Positions 1 through 11,900 of a DNA stretch of 64,000 bases are shown here, piece after piece. The stretch is from contig CM049314.1 of NCBI GenBank assembly GCA_026874595.1, forward strand, positions 17,228,729 through 17,292,728, given 5' to 3'. The stretch's first letter is position 1, and every line of letters starts with the position of its first letter. Below the pieces are notes generated by a model that did not search any database, had not been told where the DNA came from, and saw only the letters and a list, made by a program, of their open reading frames with translations. Position numbers and translations under genes: made by a program. The DNA is from Sipunculus nudus (taxonomy: Eukaryota; Annelida; Sipuncula; Golfingiida; Sipunculidae).

Positions 1-309
1 GACGGGTACTTGTGAAAGTAGGGCCCAACAATGTTAATTTTTATCCATATGAAAATGAAACAAATAAGAAGAAAACATCTGCAATTCTCTTTCAATTTCT
101 ATTCTTGGATCCTGGCTAGACTGTTCATGAGAGCATTATTGAACTAAAGATGATGTTATGACAACAACTGATCTTAAAATGTCAAATATTCATTTATTTA
201 GGGTTATTTTTATTTTGTGACTTGATTCGCCCGTATGACCATACGGAACCCGTTTAATTTTCACACACATACTTTTGTGCATTTAAATGCAGATGTGATT
301 GTTTAAATA

Positions 310-1055
310 AATAAGTGGCCCATGGGCCATGACGCTTAGCTGAAGTCAAAGAGTCTTGAACAATGGGCAAAAAGGCTATGTACTTGAACAGACAATTAAT
401 TAAGATAATGTAGATGGCACCATCATTCGTGCATATTAGCTTAAGTTCATCAAGACCCACAAGGACACTAACTACAAAACCAAGCCATCCAGCCTTTCCT
501 GAAAATATGGTAATTTGTATATACTTGTTACAATATTTCTTGGGTGCTCAAACACGCGACGCAACTCAGAGAATATAGGTCACAGTAACCTAATTTATGG
601 TTTCTAAGGAACTTCTGAGGAACTCTCAGGAAGCAAAGGTTTATGATTCCAGCCTTTACGGGTACGACTTTTGCATTGTTAACAGACATAGTGTTCTAAA
701 AGTACAGGTTACAAATTGTTTAAATCAAGATAATGCAGGTGGCGCCAACATTCTTGCCAAGTAGCTGGGGTTCATTAGTTTCCATAAGCACACCAAATCC
801 TCGAAAATCTGATTTGCAGGTCACCCATATGGTTTAGATGATAGGTTAAGGATGAAAAAATTGGCTTAAAATGCGTCCACAATCTTTCTAAATCAGTGAG
901 TCATGTGACCTTGACCTTTGACCTCGTGACCTCAAAATCAAAAGGTTCTTACATTATTGGTGGGTCATATTTAAGTCAAGTTTGAAACTAATATGTCAAC
1001 CGAAACAGGAGTTATCCTCAGGAAACAAATATGCGGACAGACGGCCCTCGTGATA
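310..1055 (+). mobile_element. Modular element, family B copy 1 (degraded)
   Basis: Begins AATAAGTGGCCCATGGGCCA then TGACGCTTAGCTGAAG, matching the left end of B2 and B3. It includes a TGACCTTTGACC segment near 910-930 and ends near CGGACAGACGGCCCTCGTG. No terminal hairpin is visible, so the right end is lost or diverged. Confidence 0.5.
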
Positions 1056-1408
1056 AATGCAACAGGAAAGGAAGAATTTCTGTAACTTTGCACTGAGATG
1101 CAAATTCAAGCAACCTTTTTAAAGGCATTTACATTTTGACCAAACCCACCTACATGAAGAAACAAAAGTATGACTTTTTATGCGTTTTACGGAGAGTTGG
1201 ATAGAGTTGTGTCCTATGAAGGTGCAGCCATTATTTATATCTGAGGTGTAGGACTTATCACTGGTGTTAATTTGAACGACGAAATGTGTTGCTCTCTTTT
1301 CTGTATGAAGGATAAACACATTCTGAAACACTGACTTACATGGTTATATCGTATAATCATTTACCTGACAACCAATATAAAATAAAAATAAAATAAACAT
1401 ATCCTTAC

Positions 1409-1562
1409 GTGCCAGTCATCGTAGGTTTCCGTGTTAAAGAACATCTTTTCGTATTTTTTAAATTTATTTACAGCGATATTCCAGGACAGCCATTCTGTTT
1501 CGTTTTTCAGATATTCCGTTAATTTTAAGAAATCCACTTCCGTTTTTCCTCCATATTTTTTG
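1409..1562 (-). CDS. M1 aminopeptidase exon 15 (last one found)
   Basis: Residues 685-736, KKYGGKTEVDFLKLTEYLKN then ETEWLSWNIAVNKFKKYEKM, matching the family's L-x-L-T-x-Y-L-x-x-E-x-x-x-x-P/S-W stretch. The acceptor is GTACCAG and the donor CAC/GTAAGG, phase 0 out. I could not place exon 16 with confidence between 1 and 1408. Confidence 0.9.
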
Positions 1563-1790
1563 CTGGTACAAACACAGAAAAAAAAGATTATACATCGTCA
1601 AGATATAATTAGGCAAAAAAATGTCATACAATTAAATCTAGAAAAAATTTATCATTGTGCATACTTATATTAACGACGTCTCAATGTCCAGTGAAAAAAA
1701 GCAAATGATTCGCATTTACAACACCTTTAAATCTCCCCGGTTTTAAAACAAACTATGTCCTGGAAGTCTTTTCTGAATACGTTTACTTAC

Positions 1791-1846
1791 TCTGTAAATG
1801 TTTCCATGTCATACATCAATTGTCCTCTTGTGTATTTGTCAATCAT
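1791..1846 (-). CDS. M1 aminopeptidase exon 14 (56 nt)
   Basis: Residues 667-684, MIDKYTRGQLMYDMETFT, matching the I-x-x-x-x-R-x-Q-L-x-x-D helix that opens the C-terminal domain. The acceptor is GCTTCAG and the donor GTAAGT, phase 0 in and 2 out. It is short, so confidence rests on phase and position. Confidence 0.85.
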
Positions 1847-1962
1847 CTGAAGCAAATATAGGATAATAATAATTATGATAATAATGATAATAATAATTAT
1901 AATTATAATAATACGAACAGTTAACTAAACTAGAAAAGGGGTACTCGACAAGTGACAACGTG

Positions 1963-2693
1963 TATCCGCCTAAATCAGAGTGGTACGGGTGCAGTAAGAA
2001 ATGGATTGAATGGTATGTCACAACACTCCGTAATTAAGTCCACTAAAACTTTGAGAAAAGGGCATTTATTTATTCAACGCAAACAGGAACATAGGTGGCG
2101 CCACCTGCCTGGTTTACGAAAAAAACTCTCCAAGATGGATGCACATGTCAAGTTTCAGGCCAACATATTAAACCACTCCTGAGATATGAGCAATTTTCCC
2201 CATAAGGAAAAGTACGTGTGGACTTCAAGCAAAAACGACTGCATGTGGTGCCACCAATCTAAACTACGAGATGGTGGTATCCAAAATCTATGGATATGCA
2301 CAATTTCAGGTCAGGAATTCAAAGAAAACGGGAAGGTTGGTGGCGCCACCTTTCTTTTTTTACGAGAAAATTTTCCAAGATGGATGAACATGCCAAATTT
2401 CAGACCAATACCATGAATCACACCTGAGATATGAGCAATTTTCACCCAAAGCAAATATACGGATATACGCTATGTTAAAACAATTGTAGATGGATAATGT
2501 GCGGAAAAGAAAGGTCAGAGGTCAACCTAAAATGAGGACTCGGTAGTTCACTTATGACCCGATCATAATTCCGAGTTTCGTAAAATTTCGTCAACTGGTT
2601 AAGGAGGGGTTCTCCAGAATACTATGGGCAGCGGCGGCGGCAGCGTCGGTGGGATGAAAACATAGTATCCGCAAAACTCTGTTTTGGCGGATA
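1963..2693 (+). mobile_element. Hairpin-ended modular element, family A copy 1
   Basis: Begins TATCCGCCTAAATCAGAG (1963-1980) and ends in a hairpin (2666-2693) with arms TATCCGC-AAAAC and GTTTTGGCGGATA; the last arm is the reverse complement of the start. Internal modules are separated by the palindrome GGTGGCGCCACC (about 2095 and 2338). A truncated related copy continues at 2700-2945, repeating the GTCAACCYAAAATGAGG segment. There is no coding capacity. The plan resembles Helentron-associated (HINE) and molluscan pearl elements. Confidence 0.72.
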
Positions 2694-3328
2694 GTAATTG
2701 TTGTATGTGGCGCCATCAGTTTTGTGAATGATAAATAGCTATGTAAGATCTATACTCATGCAAAATTTCAGGCCGATATATCAAACCAGTCCGGAGACAT
2801 TTGCATGGATGTCTGCAGCGTAAACATGATTACATGATTGAAGGTGGCGCTACGTGTCAGAGGTCAACCCAAAATGAGGGCGCGGCAGTTCACATGTTAC
2901 CCGGTCATAATTCTGAGTTTCGTAAAATTCCGTCCAGTTATTATAATTAGATTTTTTTATATTTTTTTTTTATTATTATTATAATCAATGAAATGAAACA
3001 TATTCTAAATGGTGCTGAAAATTATTCTAGGTATAAAGGGGTTAAACGCTTTACACAGAAGGACTGTTTTCGTTGCCTATTCTATAAATATATACATAGA
3101 TTATATATGATGAATAAATTAATGGTAGCCAGTCTCGATCTACACATAAAATTGTAACGACTGGTACAAATTTTAATGGTACGTGGTTCTTGGTTAATAA
3201 AAATACACATCTGTACCATTGTATCGTCACATTTAACGAGTATAGAGTATTTTCTCCATTTATTTATATCTATGTTACACTGCACATGAAGCTATCCCGG
3301 CCAAATATATAAGTATGGTCCTTCTCAC

Positions 3329-3450
3329 CTCGTGATTACTGTTCAGCTGGTCAATAATTTTATCCCATGTTCCTTGGTCGTAATCAACTCGGTAAAAGCC
3401 TTGAGATTCATAATTCCCAATGATGAAGTCAGGATCCTGGTCTTGTAATT
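3329..3450 (-). CDS. M1 aminopeptidase exon 13
   Basis: Residues 626-666. GNYESQGFYRVDYDQGTWDK is the family N-x-x-x-x-G-[FY]-Y-R-V-x-Y-D signature; IIDQLNS follows. The acceptor is GTATAAG and the donor GAG/GTGAGA. Confidence 0.93.
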
Positions 3451-3692
3451 CTTATACAAAAATAAAACCAATTTACCCGAATGTCCCCTCATATTTGCAA
3501 AACTACTACACACATGCACATTTTCTTTAGTCCTTACAAGGCTCACATTCATGTTTATTTAGAAACCCTCCGTTGGTTAAAAAGGTGTGGACATTTAATT
3601 AATGTAAGCAATAAAAATAAGGTGCTCGAGGCTATATTTTTTTCTTATATTACGATTGAGATGTAATTGTAGATACGGTTGTTATACATTAC

Positions 3693-3784
3693 CTATCTCT
3701 CTCTCAGAGAACCATGTAAAGTGCTGCCGTTTTTCTCCAAGCTCTGCTTTCAAAGTGAAGGCAAATGGCACAGACCATAACGTT
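3693..3784 (-). CDS. M1 aminopeptidase exon 12 (92 nt)
   Basis: Residues 595-625, found because phase and family demanded it. Joined to exon 11 it gives DQTLWSVPFAFTLKAELG and ends TWFSEREI, the W-x-[IV]-P-x-x-[YF]-T beta-strand pair of the family. The acceptor is CGTCCAG and the donor ATAG/GTAATG. Family C repeat begins only about 170 bp to its right. Confidence 0.88.
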
Positions 3785-3952
3785 CTGGACGAAAAATCAT
3801 ATTATTATGGCATTCACATGATATACAGGGACTGTCTTCATTTCATCTCATTCCCCCCCCCCCCCCTTATTTTTTCTGTTTTTGGTGAGTCAAGTTCTTT
3901 CTACGTTCCTTCAGTTAAACTAATATGCAAACTAGACGACCATAGGTCGAAC

Positions 3953-6787
3953 GCTTGCCGGAAATCAGAAGTGAAACACAGACGGACAGACAGTACATAT
4001 TGTCGGTTTTCTATTAATGGAATGACTCTCAGGGACATTGCTGAGAATATGTGGCCTGTAGAATGACATATGAGACAAAAGAACAGGGAAGCAGACAAAG
4101 CTGACAACAAAAGACGAACAGACAGACATACTGACTTTGTGAGACAAGATTGACACCAGATGACTTTACCTAGTTATGGAGAAGATTCAAAGGAAGAAAA
4201 TGAGTTATAATTTATGTAATTTAGATTTATAGTTTTGGAGGTATGGCGAATTAATTATATACTTGGGAGGTTCGTCTGTAGCGCCCTCTAGCGGACATAT
4301 TCCGAAGATGACAAATGCGTTTCGTATTATTAGTGTATGACATAAGATGTCCCAGTTTCAAAAGGATTCCGTCAAAGCTGTGGCCTGTAGAATGCTATAT
4401 GTAAGGCGTAAGAACCAGCAAGCAGGCGACTTTGAGGATAACGTACAAACAGATGGACACACTGACAAAGTGACAGAAGATTGAAACCAGATGCCTTAAT
4501 CAGGTTATGCAGAAGACTCAAAGGAAGAAAATAAGCTTTAGTTTATGTAACTGAGGCTTTGGGTGTACAGATATGGCCAATACATTGGTATGTGTGTGAG
4601 GGTCGTGTGCAGCGCCCACTTGTGGCCATATCCGGAAAATGTGAAATTCATTTTCTAGATATTAGTGTAAGACATAGGGTGTAATAGTTTCAAAAGGATT
4701 TCATCAAAACTGTGGCCTATAGAATGCTATATGTGAGACGCAAGAACCAGCAAGCAGGCGAATTTTAGGACAACTGACAAACAGACGGACACACTGACAA
4801 AGTGACTCAAGATTGAGTCCAGATGACTTCTCCAGGTTATGAAGAAGACTCAAAGGAAGAAAAAAGCTACAGTTTATTTAACTGAGGTTTATAGTTTTGG
4901 AGATATTGCCAAAGCATGATATGTTGGGAGAGGTTCGAGTTCAGCGCCCCCTAGCGGCCATATCCGGAAAATGGAAAATTCGTTTTGAGATATTAGTGTA
5001 AGACTTAAGATGTAATAGTTTCAAAAGGATTCTTTCAAAACTGTGGCCTGTAGAATGCTATATGTGAGACGCAAGAGCAAGCAGGCGAATTTGAGGACAA
5101 CTGACAAACAGACAGACACACCGACAAAGTGACACAACATTGAGACCAGATGACATTATCAGTTTATGGAGAAGACTCAGAGGGAAAAAATAAGCTATAG
5201 TTTATGTAATGTAGGCTTCGGGTTTTAGAGATATGGCCAATGTAATGATATGTGTGTGAGGGTCGTGTGCAGCGCCCCCTAGCAGCCATATTCAAAAAAT
5301 GAAAAAACAATTTCGAGATACTAGTGTAGGACTTATGATTTGACAGTTTCAAAAAGGTTCCTGCAATAATGTGGCCTTTGACGCAAGATATTTTACGAGA
5401 TATTTTACGAGATACTCCAAGACTTTTTATAAAATCTTGTAGTACTAGTTGAATGCTACCTGATGCAAAAAACTAGATCACTCTAGCTTTAAAACTGACA
5501 AAGTTGGAAAAATAAGACCCCTTATTTTCAAATATCATGACTTTCCCCCAAAATTCGTAACCATGGTTACGGCAAATTTGAGTCAGCTACACACCAGATG
5601 ACAGGCCTTGGAATGACGATTAAAATGAGCTATCGTTGAAGTAGATACGACTAATAGTCACAAAGATATGAAGAAAAAACCCTTTTGAGAAGTTTTGACG
5701 ACCTTGACCTTGATCTTGACCTTTGACCTATTTTGGCCAGAAACAAAAGGACACCTAGAAATTATGTTTTTCATCATCCCTGTAAGTTTCAAGGTTATTG
5801 TGGCAAAATTGTGGTCAGGAGATTGATGACAAACAAACAAACAAAAAAGCATGATATGCTGGGAGAGGTTCGAGTTCAGCGCCCCCTAGCGGCCATATCC
5901 GGAAAATGAAAAATTCGTTTCGAGATATTAGTGTAAGACTTCAGATGTAATTGTTTCAAAAGGATTCTTTCAAAACTGTGGCCTGTAGAATGCTATATGT
6001 GAGACGCAAAAGCAAGCAGGCGAATTTGAGGACAACTGACAAACAGACGGACACAATGACACAGTGACACAACATTGAGACCAGATGACATTATCCGTTT
6101 ATGGAGAAGACTCAGAGGGAAAAAATAAGCTATAGTTTATGTAATTGAGGCTTTGGGTTTTAGAGATATGACCAATGTAATGATATCTGTGTGAGGGTCG
6201 TGTGCAGCGCCCCCTAGCAGCCATATTCAAAAAATGAAAAAACAATTTCGAGATACTAGTGTAGGACTTATGATATGTCAGATTCAAAAAGATTCCTGCA
6301 ATAATGTGGCCTTTGGCGCAAGATGAATGAAATCTCGAAATATCTCTATTCACGAGATATTTTACGAGATACTGCAAGACTTGTAATAAAATCTTGTAGT
6401 ACTAGTTGAATGCTACCTGATGCAAAAAACTAGATCACTCTAGCTTTAAAACTGACAGAGTTAGAAAAATAAGATCCCTTATTTCGAATATCATGACTTT
6501 TCCCAAAAAAATTGTAACCATGGTTACGGCAAATTTGAGTCAGCTACACACCAGATGACAGGCCTTGGAATGACAATTAAAATGAGCTATTGTTGAAGTA
6601 GATACGACTAATAGTCACAAAGATATGAAGAAAAAAACGTTTTGAGAAATTTTGACGACCTTGACCTTGACCTTTGACCTATTTTAACCAAAAACAATAG
6701 GGCACCTAGAAATTATGTTTTCCAACATCCCTGTAAGTTTCAAGGTTATTGTGGCAAAATTGTGGCCAGGAGAGTGGTGACAAACAA

Positions 6788-6830
<43 letters not shown>

Positions 6831-6877
6831 TACGCAACTGACCAATATGCTTGCCGAAATCTTTGATTCCGGCAAGC
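3953..6877 (+). mobile_element. Hairpin-ended modular element, family C
   Basis: Begins GCTTGCCGGAAATCA (3953) and ends in a hairpin at 6849-6877 (GCTTGCCGAAATC / GATTCCGGCAAGC). Inside are about six modules of about 330 bp, each marked by CAGCGCCCCCTAGCGGCC or a variant (near 4276, 4609, 4941, 5269, 5875, 6205). A stretch of about 935 bp (4915-5850) is directly repeated at 5850-6780, including the AACCATGGTTACGGCAAATT and TTGACCTTTGACCTA segments. It lies in the intron between aminopeptidase exons 11 and 12. Confidence 0.78.
6793..6825 (+). repeat. (CAGA)n microsatellite
   Basis: About eight CAGA units inside family C, grown from the ACAAACAGACAGAC phrase common to its modules. Confidence 0.9.
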
Positions 6878-6971
6878 AATAAAACATATCATGTATATCT
6901 CCTTCGGAGAGTGCGATCTACAGAACAGTAAACTATCCTTATATAGCGCTGTATATAAAGACTTTACTCAC

Positions 6972-7153
6972 TGATCGTTTGAACCCTCACTTTGGGAGGA
7001 CAGATAACGTTTCTGATTTATCCGGTACCTCCCCCCTCCCCTGTTGGTTATCGTCACCACGGGGTGGCCTGGTTGCTCAAACCATGAGGAAAGAATGGCT
7101 GACATATTGGTCTTGCTCTCGTCCCACGTGATCTTGCTATCCAGCATAGCTTG
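6972..7153 (-). CDS. M1 aminopeptidase exon 11
   Basis: Residues 535-594. It carries the M-x-x-W-x-x-Q-P-G-x-P-V-V-T motif as ILSSWFEQPGHPVVTI and the Q-K-R-Y-L strand that begins the beta-sandwich. The donor GAT-CA/GTGAGT leaves phase 2; reading on would stop at once. The intron to exon 10 contains the 25-bp minisatellite. Confidence 0.93.
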
Positions 7154-7261
7154 CTGCAAAAGTAATGCATGACAAAATCGACAATGTGCTACTTCGAAAT
7201 TAATATTTTCCTTAATATACTAGGATCGGCGTGAAAAATAGATTTGTGATTTTTTTTTATT

Positions 7262-8180
7262 TTAATTTTACACCTATCCAGATTGTGTAATCTTACACCA
7301 AGCCACGTTGTGTAATCATACACCAATTCCCGTTGTGTAATATTACACCTATCCACGTTGTGTAATCTTACACCATTCCACGTTATGTAATCTTACGCCA
7401 AGCTGCATTGAGTAATCTTACACCAAGCTGCGTTGTGTAATCTTACAAAAAGTCACGTTGTGTAATCTTACACCAAGCTGCATTCAGTAATCTTACACCA
7501 AGCTGCATTCAATAATTTTACGCCAAGTCACGTTGTGTAATGTTTACCAAATCACGTTGTGCAATCGTACGCCAAGTCACGTTGTGTAAACCAACAAAAA
7601 GCTGCATTGAGTATCTTACACCAAGTCACGTTGTGTAATCTTACACGAAACCAGGTTATGTTATATTACACCAAGTCACGTTGTGTAACCTTACACCAAG
7701 TCACGTTGTGTTTCTTACAAGAAGCCGCGTTGAGTAATCTTACACCAAGACACACTGTGTAATCTTACTCCAAGTCACGATGTGTAATCTTACACCAAGT
7801 CAGGTTGTGTAATATTTCACCGAGCTGCATTCAGAAATCTTACACCAAGTCACGTTGTGTAATCGTACACCAAGTCACGTTGTGTAAACTAACACTAAGC
7901 TGCATTGAATATTATACACCAAGTCACGGTGTGTAATCTTTCACTTTGTATAATCTTACATCAATCAACGTTGTGTAATCTTACACAAAGTCACGTCGTG
8001 CTATATTACAACAAGCCACGTTGAGTAATCGAACACCAAGACACATTGTGTAATCTTACTCCAAGTCACGCTGTGTAAACTAACACCAAGCTGCATCGAG
8101 TATCTTACACCAAGTCATGTTATGTAATCTTAACAAAGCCTCTTCCTGTTATCTTACACCAAAACACGTTGTGTAACTGT
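7262..8180. repeat. 25-bp minisatellite array in aminopeptidase intron
   Basis: About 35 degenerate copies of a unit of about 25 bp built around GTGTAATCTTACAC (itself an inverted repeat) and joined by CAAGTCACGTT. A second unit type with CAAGCTGCATTGAG is interspersed. It lies between exons 10 and 11. Open frames across it are repeat translations. Confidence 0.9.
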
Positions 8181-8951
8181 TGGTTTGTAATATTAAGAGA
8201 TAATACAGGGTACAGTTTTGTTTGGTAATGGGGCTGGTAAAACCTTTACTTTCTTTTGTCTTTGCCGCAATTCAAAGAAAACACGAACGTTACGGATTTA
8301 CGGATTTAAAAATTGTAACTCATAGTCTTTACATGTCAAGACTTTAACATTCCGGCTTGGTGTGAGTGGGTCAGCTCAACCTCTGTACAAGATCAAGGTT
8401 TATTGAGACAATGATAGATCAGTGCAAGGGGATGTGCACACGACACGAAACTACAGCGGGTTTGCCAGGATTGCTTGGGCCACCACTGTATACAAACAAG
8501 GCAGGCCACATGCACCTGGACGTCACCAGTGACCCAAGAATCGCATGTTTAAATCGTGAGGCATGTGCTATTGTTTGTATACATTTACACAAATACGTCG
8601 ACAATATTGCGCCGCAAATTATTTCCCCGAGTTTTACAACGTAAAAAGGAACAGACAATCAACTCTTTATTACGGTTATATATGAAATAAATATTGTCTG
8701 TACATGTTCTCTATTTAATCCAATGCCTTAATTATTGTAATTTTCATTTGCCAGGCGATATAGTTTGCGTTTGACTGAAAGAATGCCTTGTGTACATTGA
8801 TTGGCGGAGATGATCAATCACCTTCATAGACGAGATCTCACATGAGGAAAATGGGTTCCATCTCTTGTTCGTCGGTTTCTTGTATCAGAGCATGTATCAG
8901 ACAACGTAAGATACACCTTCATGCCACAGGTGTAGGCTAACAGGTACTCAC

Positions 8952-9017
8952 CTTAGCTAGGGCGTCGTAGAAGTCCCTGTATGTCACGGTCTTGTAAGCG
9001 TGGTCACGTAGGTATTG
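8952..9017 (-). CDS. M1 aminopeptidase exon 10 (66 nt)
   Basis: Residues 513-534, QYLRDHAYKTVTYRDFYDAL plus two, matching the Y-L-x-x-H-x-Y-x-N-x-x-x-x-D-L-W-x-A-L signature. The acceptor is CCCTTAG and the donor AAG/GTGAGT; phase is 0 on both sides. Confidence 0.92.
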
Positions 9018-9093
9018 CTAAGGGCAAGAAAAAGAATAAATACCTAAAATAGGTTACACATTGAATAAAATAATCAAAATATATCCGCGGTGT

Positions 9094-9095
<2 letters not shown>

Positions 9096-9148
<53 letters not shown>
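9096..9148. repeat. (AT)n microsatellite
   Basis: About 53 bp of uninterrupted AT, in the intron between aminopeptidase exons 9 and 10. Confidence 0.95.
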
Positions 9149-9151
<3 letters not shown>

Positions 9152-9330
9152 TTCTTCTTCTTTTATTTCTTGGTATGAGATTTACATTATCTCTCAATTG
9201 CAGAATCTAGTAGAAGCGAGGAAAAATTTTAGCTCTTAGCTCCGTCGAAATTACTGAACTTTTACTGAACAATGAACATTAAATCCTAAAAAATGATAGA
9301 GTAACTAATGCTTCGCAAAAATAATATAAC

Positions 9331-9396
9331 CTGCATGGCGCTCCTGAATGTGTCATGGCCAAGAAAGTAAGCGATCATCCGCATCAAAGGAGCAGC
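9331..9396 (-). CDS. M1 aminopeptidase exon 9 (66 nt)
   Basis: Residues 491-512, AAPLMRMIAYFLGHDTFRSA plus two, equivalent to the G-A-x-V-L-R-M-L-x-x-x-L-G helix after the catalytic Tyr. The acceptor is TTGTAG and the donor CAG/GTTATA; phase is 0 on both sides. Confidence 0.92.
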
Positions 9397-10704
9397 CTAC
9401 AACAACGAAAAAATAGGTGTAAAAGAAATTCTCATTAATTGAAAATTTCATGGATATGAATTTGAAATTAGATATATACGCATATAAATATAGGTGTGTG
9501 TAAAAATAATCTGGACTACTGTACATTAGATTGATGGGACATGAAAACAAATAAATGTCCGTTCCCATGTACAGGGAATTAACCCCTGACTGCACTTCGA
9601 TGGTTTCTTAAATGTATGCAAATGCACCGAGATCACCGGGATCTCCGGGAGCTCAGTAGTAGATCACTTAACCAGGACCCTATTGACACAAATGCCATAA
9701 TCTCTGTTGGGTTATAATATATTTAATGGGCGTTATAATGTTATTGTTAATGAGATGTAATACCTTGGGCTAAGTATGTCTAATATACCTACATTGTTCA
9801 GGTAAACATTATGTTTTTTAACGGATGGAAATATTTAATGCTTTGAGTTTGTTCAGTATCATTGAAGTGAATGTTATATGCTTTATATTTATTAGTGCAT
9901 TTTAGGGTTGTTTATTCAGTTGTGAAAATGCTGGACGTTTCTGGAAAACACTGAACTTTTGTTGTGACGCCTAGAAGTTTCCACAGTGTGTAAATGTAGA
10001 CATGGGTCGAGACAAGTCAAGGAACTTCTCCGTTGCGCCAGTGCTGTCAGGAAGTTACCGGTAAATTCTGGTAAAGTGACGTCATGGATTGGTTTTACAT
10101 AAATAAGGCAAGAGTGCCAGAAGTGAGGGAACAGAGATTAATGGAGTGTAACGTGGTATACCGGAATGTGTGTTGACCAGTATAGTTTAAGCTATGTCCG
10201 AGTGGAAAAACCCCATTGGCCGTGAGAGATACAATAACGTGTGTCTTTACACCATCACAATTAATGTATCTGAGACATGTTTTGATATGAAGCTTGGCCT
10301 TTATGTCCTAAAGCTAATAATTGTGCCCTGTTACAGGCTAAAACAATGTAATTATCAAAAATATAAGCAGGTCATTCCAGACAAATGATACGTTTTAGGG
10401 TATCATTTTTTTTATAAATATGAGGCATCACCCATTAAGCTTTTGTGTACTTTACTAAAAATAAAAAAGTATTCCTGGACAGGATAGGACGTTTTGACAT
10501 GCCAAGTACTCTTTGGCTTTTCAGATATTGATACTTAAAAATGGAAAGACCATACAATCATGTAACAAGGTTACGGACAAGAGAACCTACGTGCTGCACA
10601 TTATAAAAGCCTGCTGACTCTTGCACTTTTATAAACAGATAAGGGTGAAATGACTTTTCCTAAAATTACTTCTTAGTGTCACAAGAATATACCATATATA
10701 TGTA

Positions 10705-11463
10705 CAGTAGAACGCCTGCTAACGGCCACGCCTCAATAACGGTCAATACGTCTATAACGGTCAGATTTTCCGTTCCCGAATTTTCGACCGTTATATTTAA
10801 TAATCATTTTGTTGTCAATTACGGTCACTCCTCTCGGCCAGGTCTCTCGGTCCCGCAGGCCGGGAATGGCCTCAATTACGGTCAGGGGCAGTTACTCCGT
10901 GACATGGGCTCAAAAAATCAAGCGGCCACTTCTCACCTAAATATCATTACACACGTGTCCGCTGTCTGTTGATGAGTGCCTGGAAAAAGGTAACCACTCG
11001 ACCGTGACTGAGTTGTTTGACACGTAGCCAGCGTCGCACTACCCCCTCAGCCTCATTGGTATGCACAATAGTAAGGCATGTGTTCCGACCTACGTGTATG
11101 TTTGGGAATCAGTCGTGCGAGCCGGATGTTAAACAGGGTGTTTGTCATTTAATTAACGAATGACAACCAGCGGGTCCCGATGATTATGTCATTAGAAAAC
11201 GTTAGACAAACTTTGGATGTCCTTGTGAACACGTAACTCAAACGTGATTGTAAATATTTTATTTTTTATTTATAACAGTATTATACTAATACTCTGTATA
11301 TACGTTTATTTTGTTGATTGTTATAAAGATCTGAACTTGGTTTCGTGTTACATTTAACCCCCCCCCCCCCACCATCGTGGTCAAGTCCTGTATAACGGCC
11401 ACTCCTGTATTAAGGCCACTTTCATCCAGTCCTGATGGTCACCGTAATACAGGCGTTCTACTG
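10705..11463. mobile_element. TA-flanked 759-bp non-autonomous DNA transposon (pogo/Tc1-like ends)
   Basis: The ends are inverted: CAGTAGAACGCCTGCTAACG on the left and the complement of CAGTAGAACGCCTGTATTAC on the right, flanked by TA at 10703-10704 and 11464-11465. Sub-terminal copies of 'ATAACGGTCA/ATAACGGCCA' recur inside. No transposase frame was recognised. The CAGTAGAAC terminus with a TA duplication is typical of pogo/Tigger-type elements. Confidence 0.75.
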
Positions 11464-11779
11464 TATAGAGATATGTTGCCTTTAAGCCGGTACTTGATTT
11501 TCTGAGCTGAAATAAGTTTTTAATAAAAAAAATTTACCTTTAAATTTAAAAGAAAAGTTAAAATTTATTTTCTGCAATAAGGTTCTTATAAGTACGCACA
11601 AACACAATATTAATCAAATACCAACACTTAGAGAATATATCCCAATTTTAGTGAGAGTAACTTAGTGGAAACATGGGAACAGAGCGGGCACATCAACATT
11701 TCCACTAAGTTATTGATTAAGTCATGCATGCAGAACCCAAGCATAATGGCACAAACTGGGGCAACTTTAAACGCATCAT

Positions 11780-11900
11780 GGGGTCCATGTCACCTGGACG
11801 CTGATCAGCTGGACGCTATAAAAATGGACGCCGACAGCTGGACGCTATGAAAATGGACGCTGATCAGCTGGACGCTATTCATTTAGACGCTATCCCAACA
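11780..11900 (+). repeat. GGACGC-phrase repeat cluster, site 1
   Basis: Repeated CTGGACGCTAT(G)AAAATGGACGC and CTGGACGCTGATCAG units, translating as LDADQLDAIKMDAD in one frame. Related clusters occur at 12690-12850 and 28060-29640. Confidence 0.7.

Noticed and set aside
1119-1331. Minus-strand frame preceded by TGTTTCAG, considered as aminopeptidase exon 16
   Set aside because: In phase 0 it reads NVFILHTEKRATHFVVQINT, which does not match the expected P-x-Y-x-x-L-G-W stretch of the family, and the other frames stop early.
3656-4066. 136-codon plus-strand frame
   Set aside because: It runs antisense through aminopeptidase exon 12 and into the start of family C, including a poly-C run; a shadow frame.
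7262-8180. CRISPR-like array
   Set aside because: Regular short repeats are present but there are no unique spacers of constant length, and the setting is a eukaryotic intron.
8366-8658. Overlapping open frames on both strands
   Set aside because: They lie within the aminopeptidase intron, lack family resemblance and have no good splice signals; the overlap in both strands is typical of chance frames.
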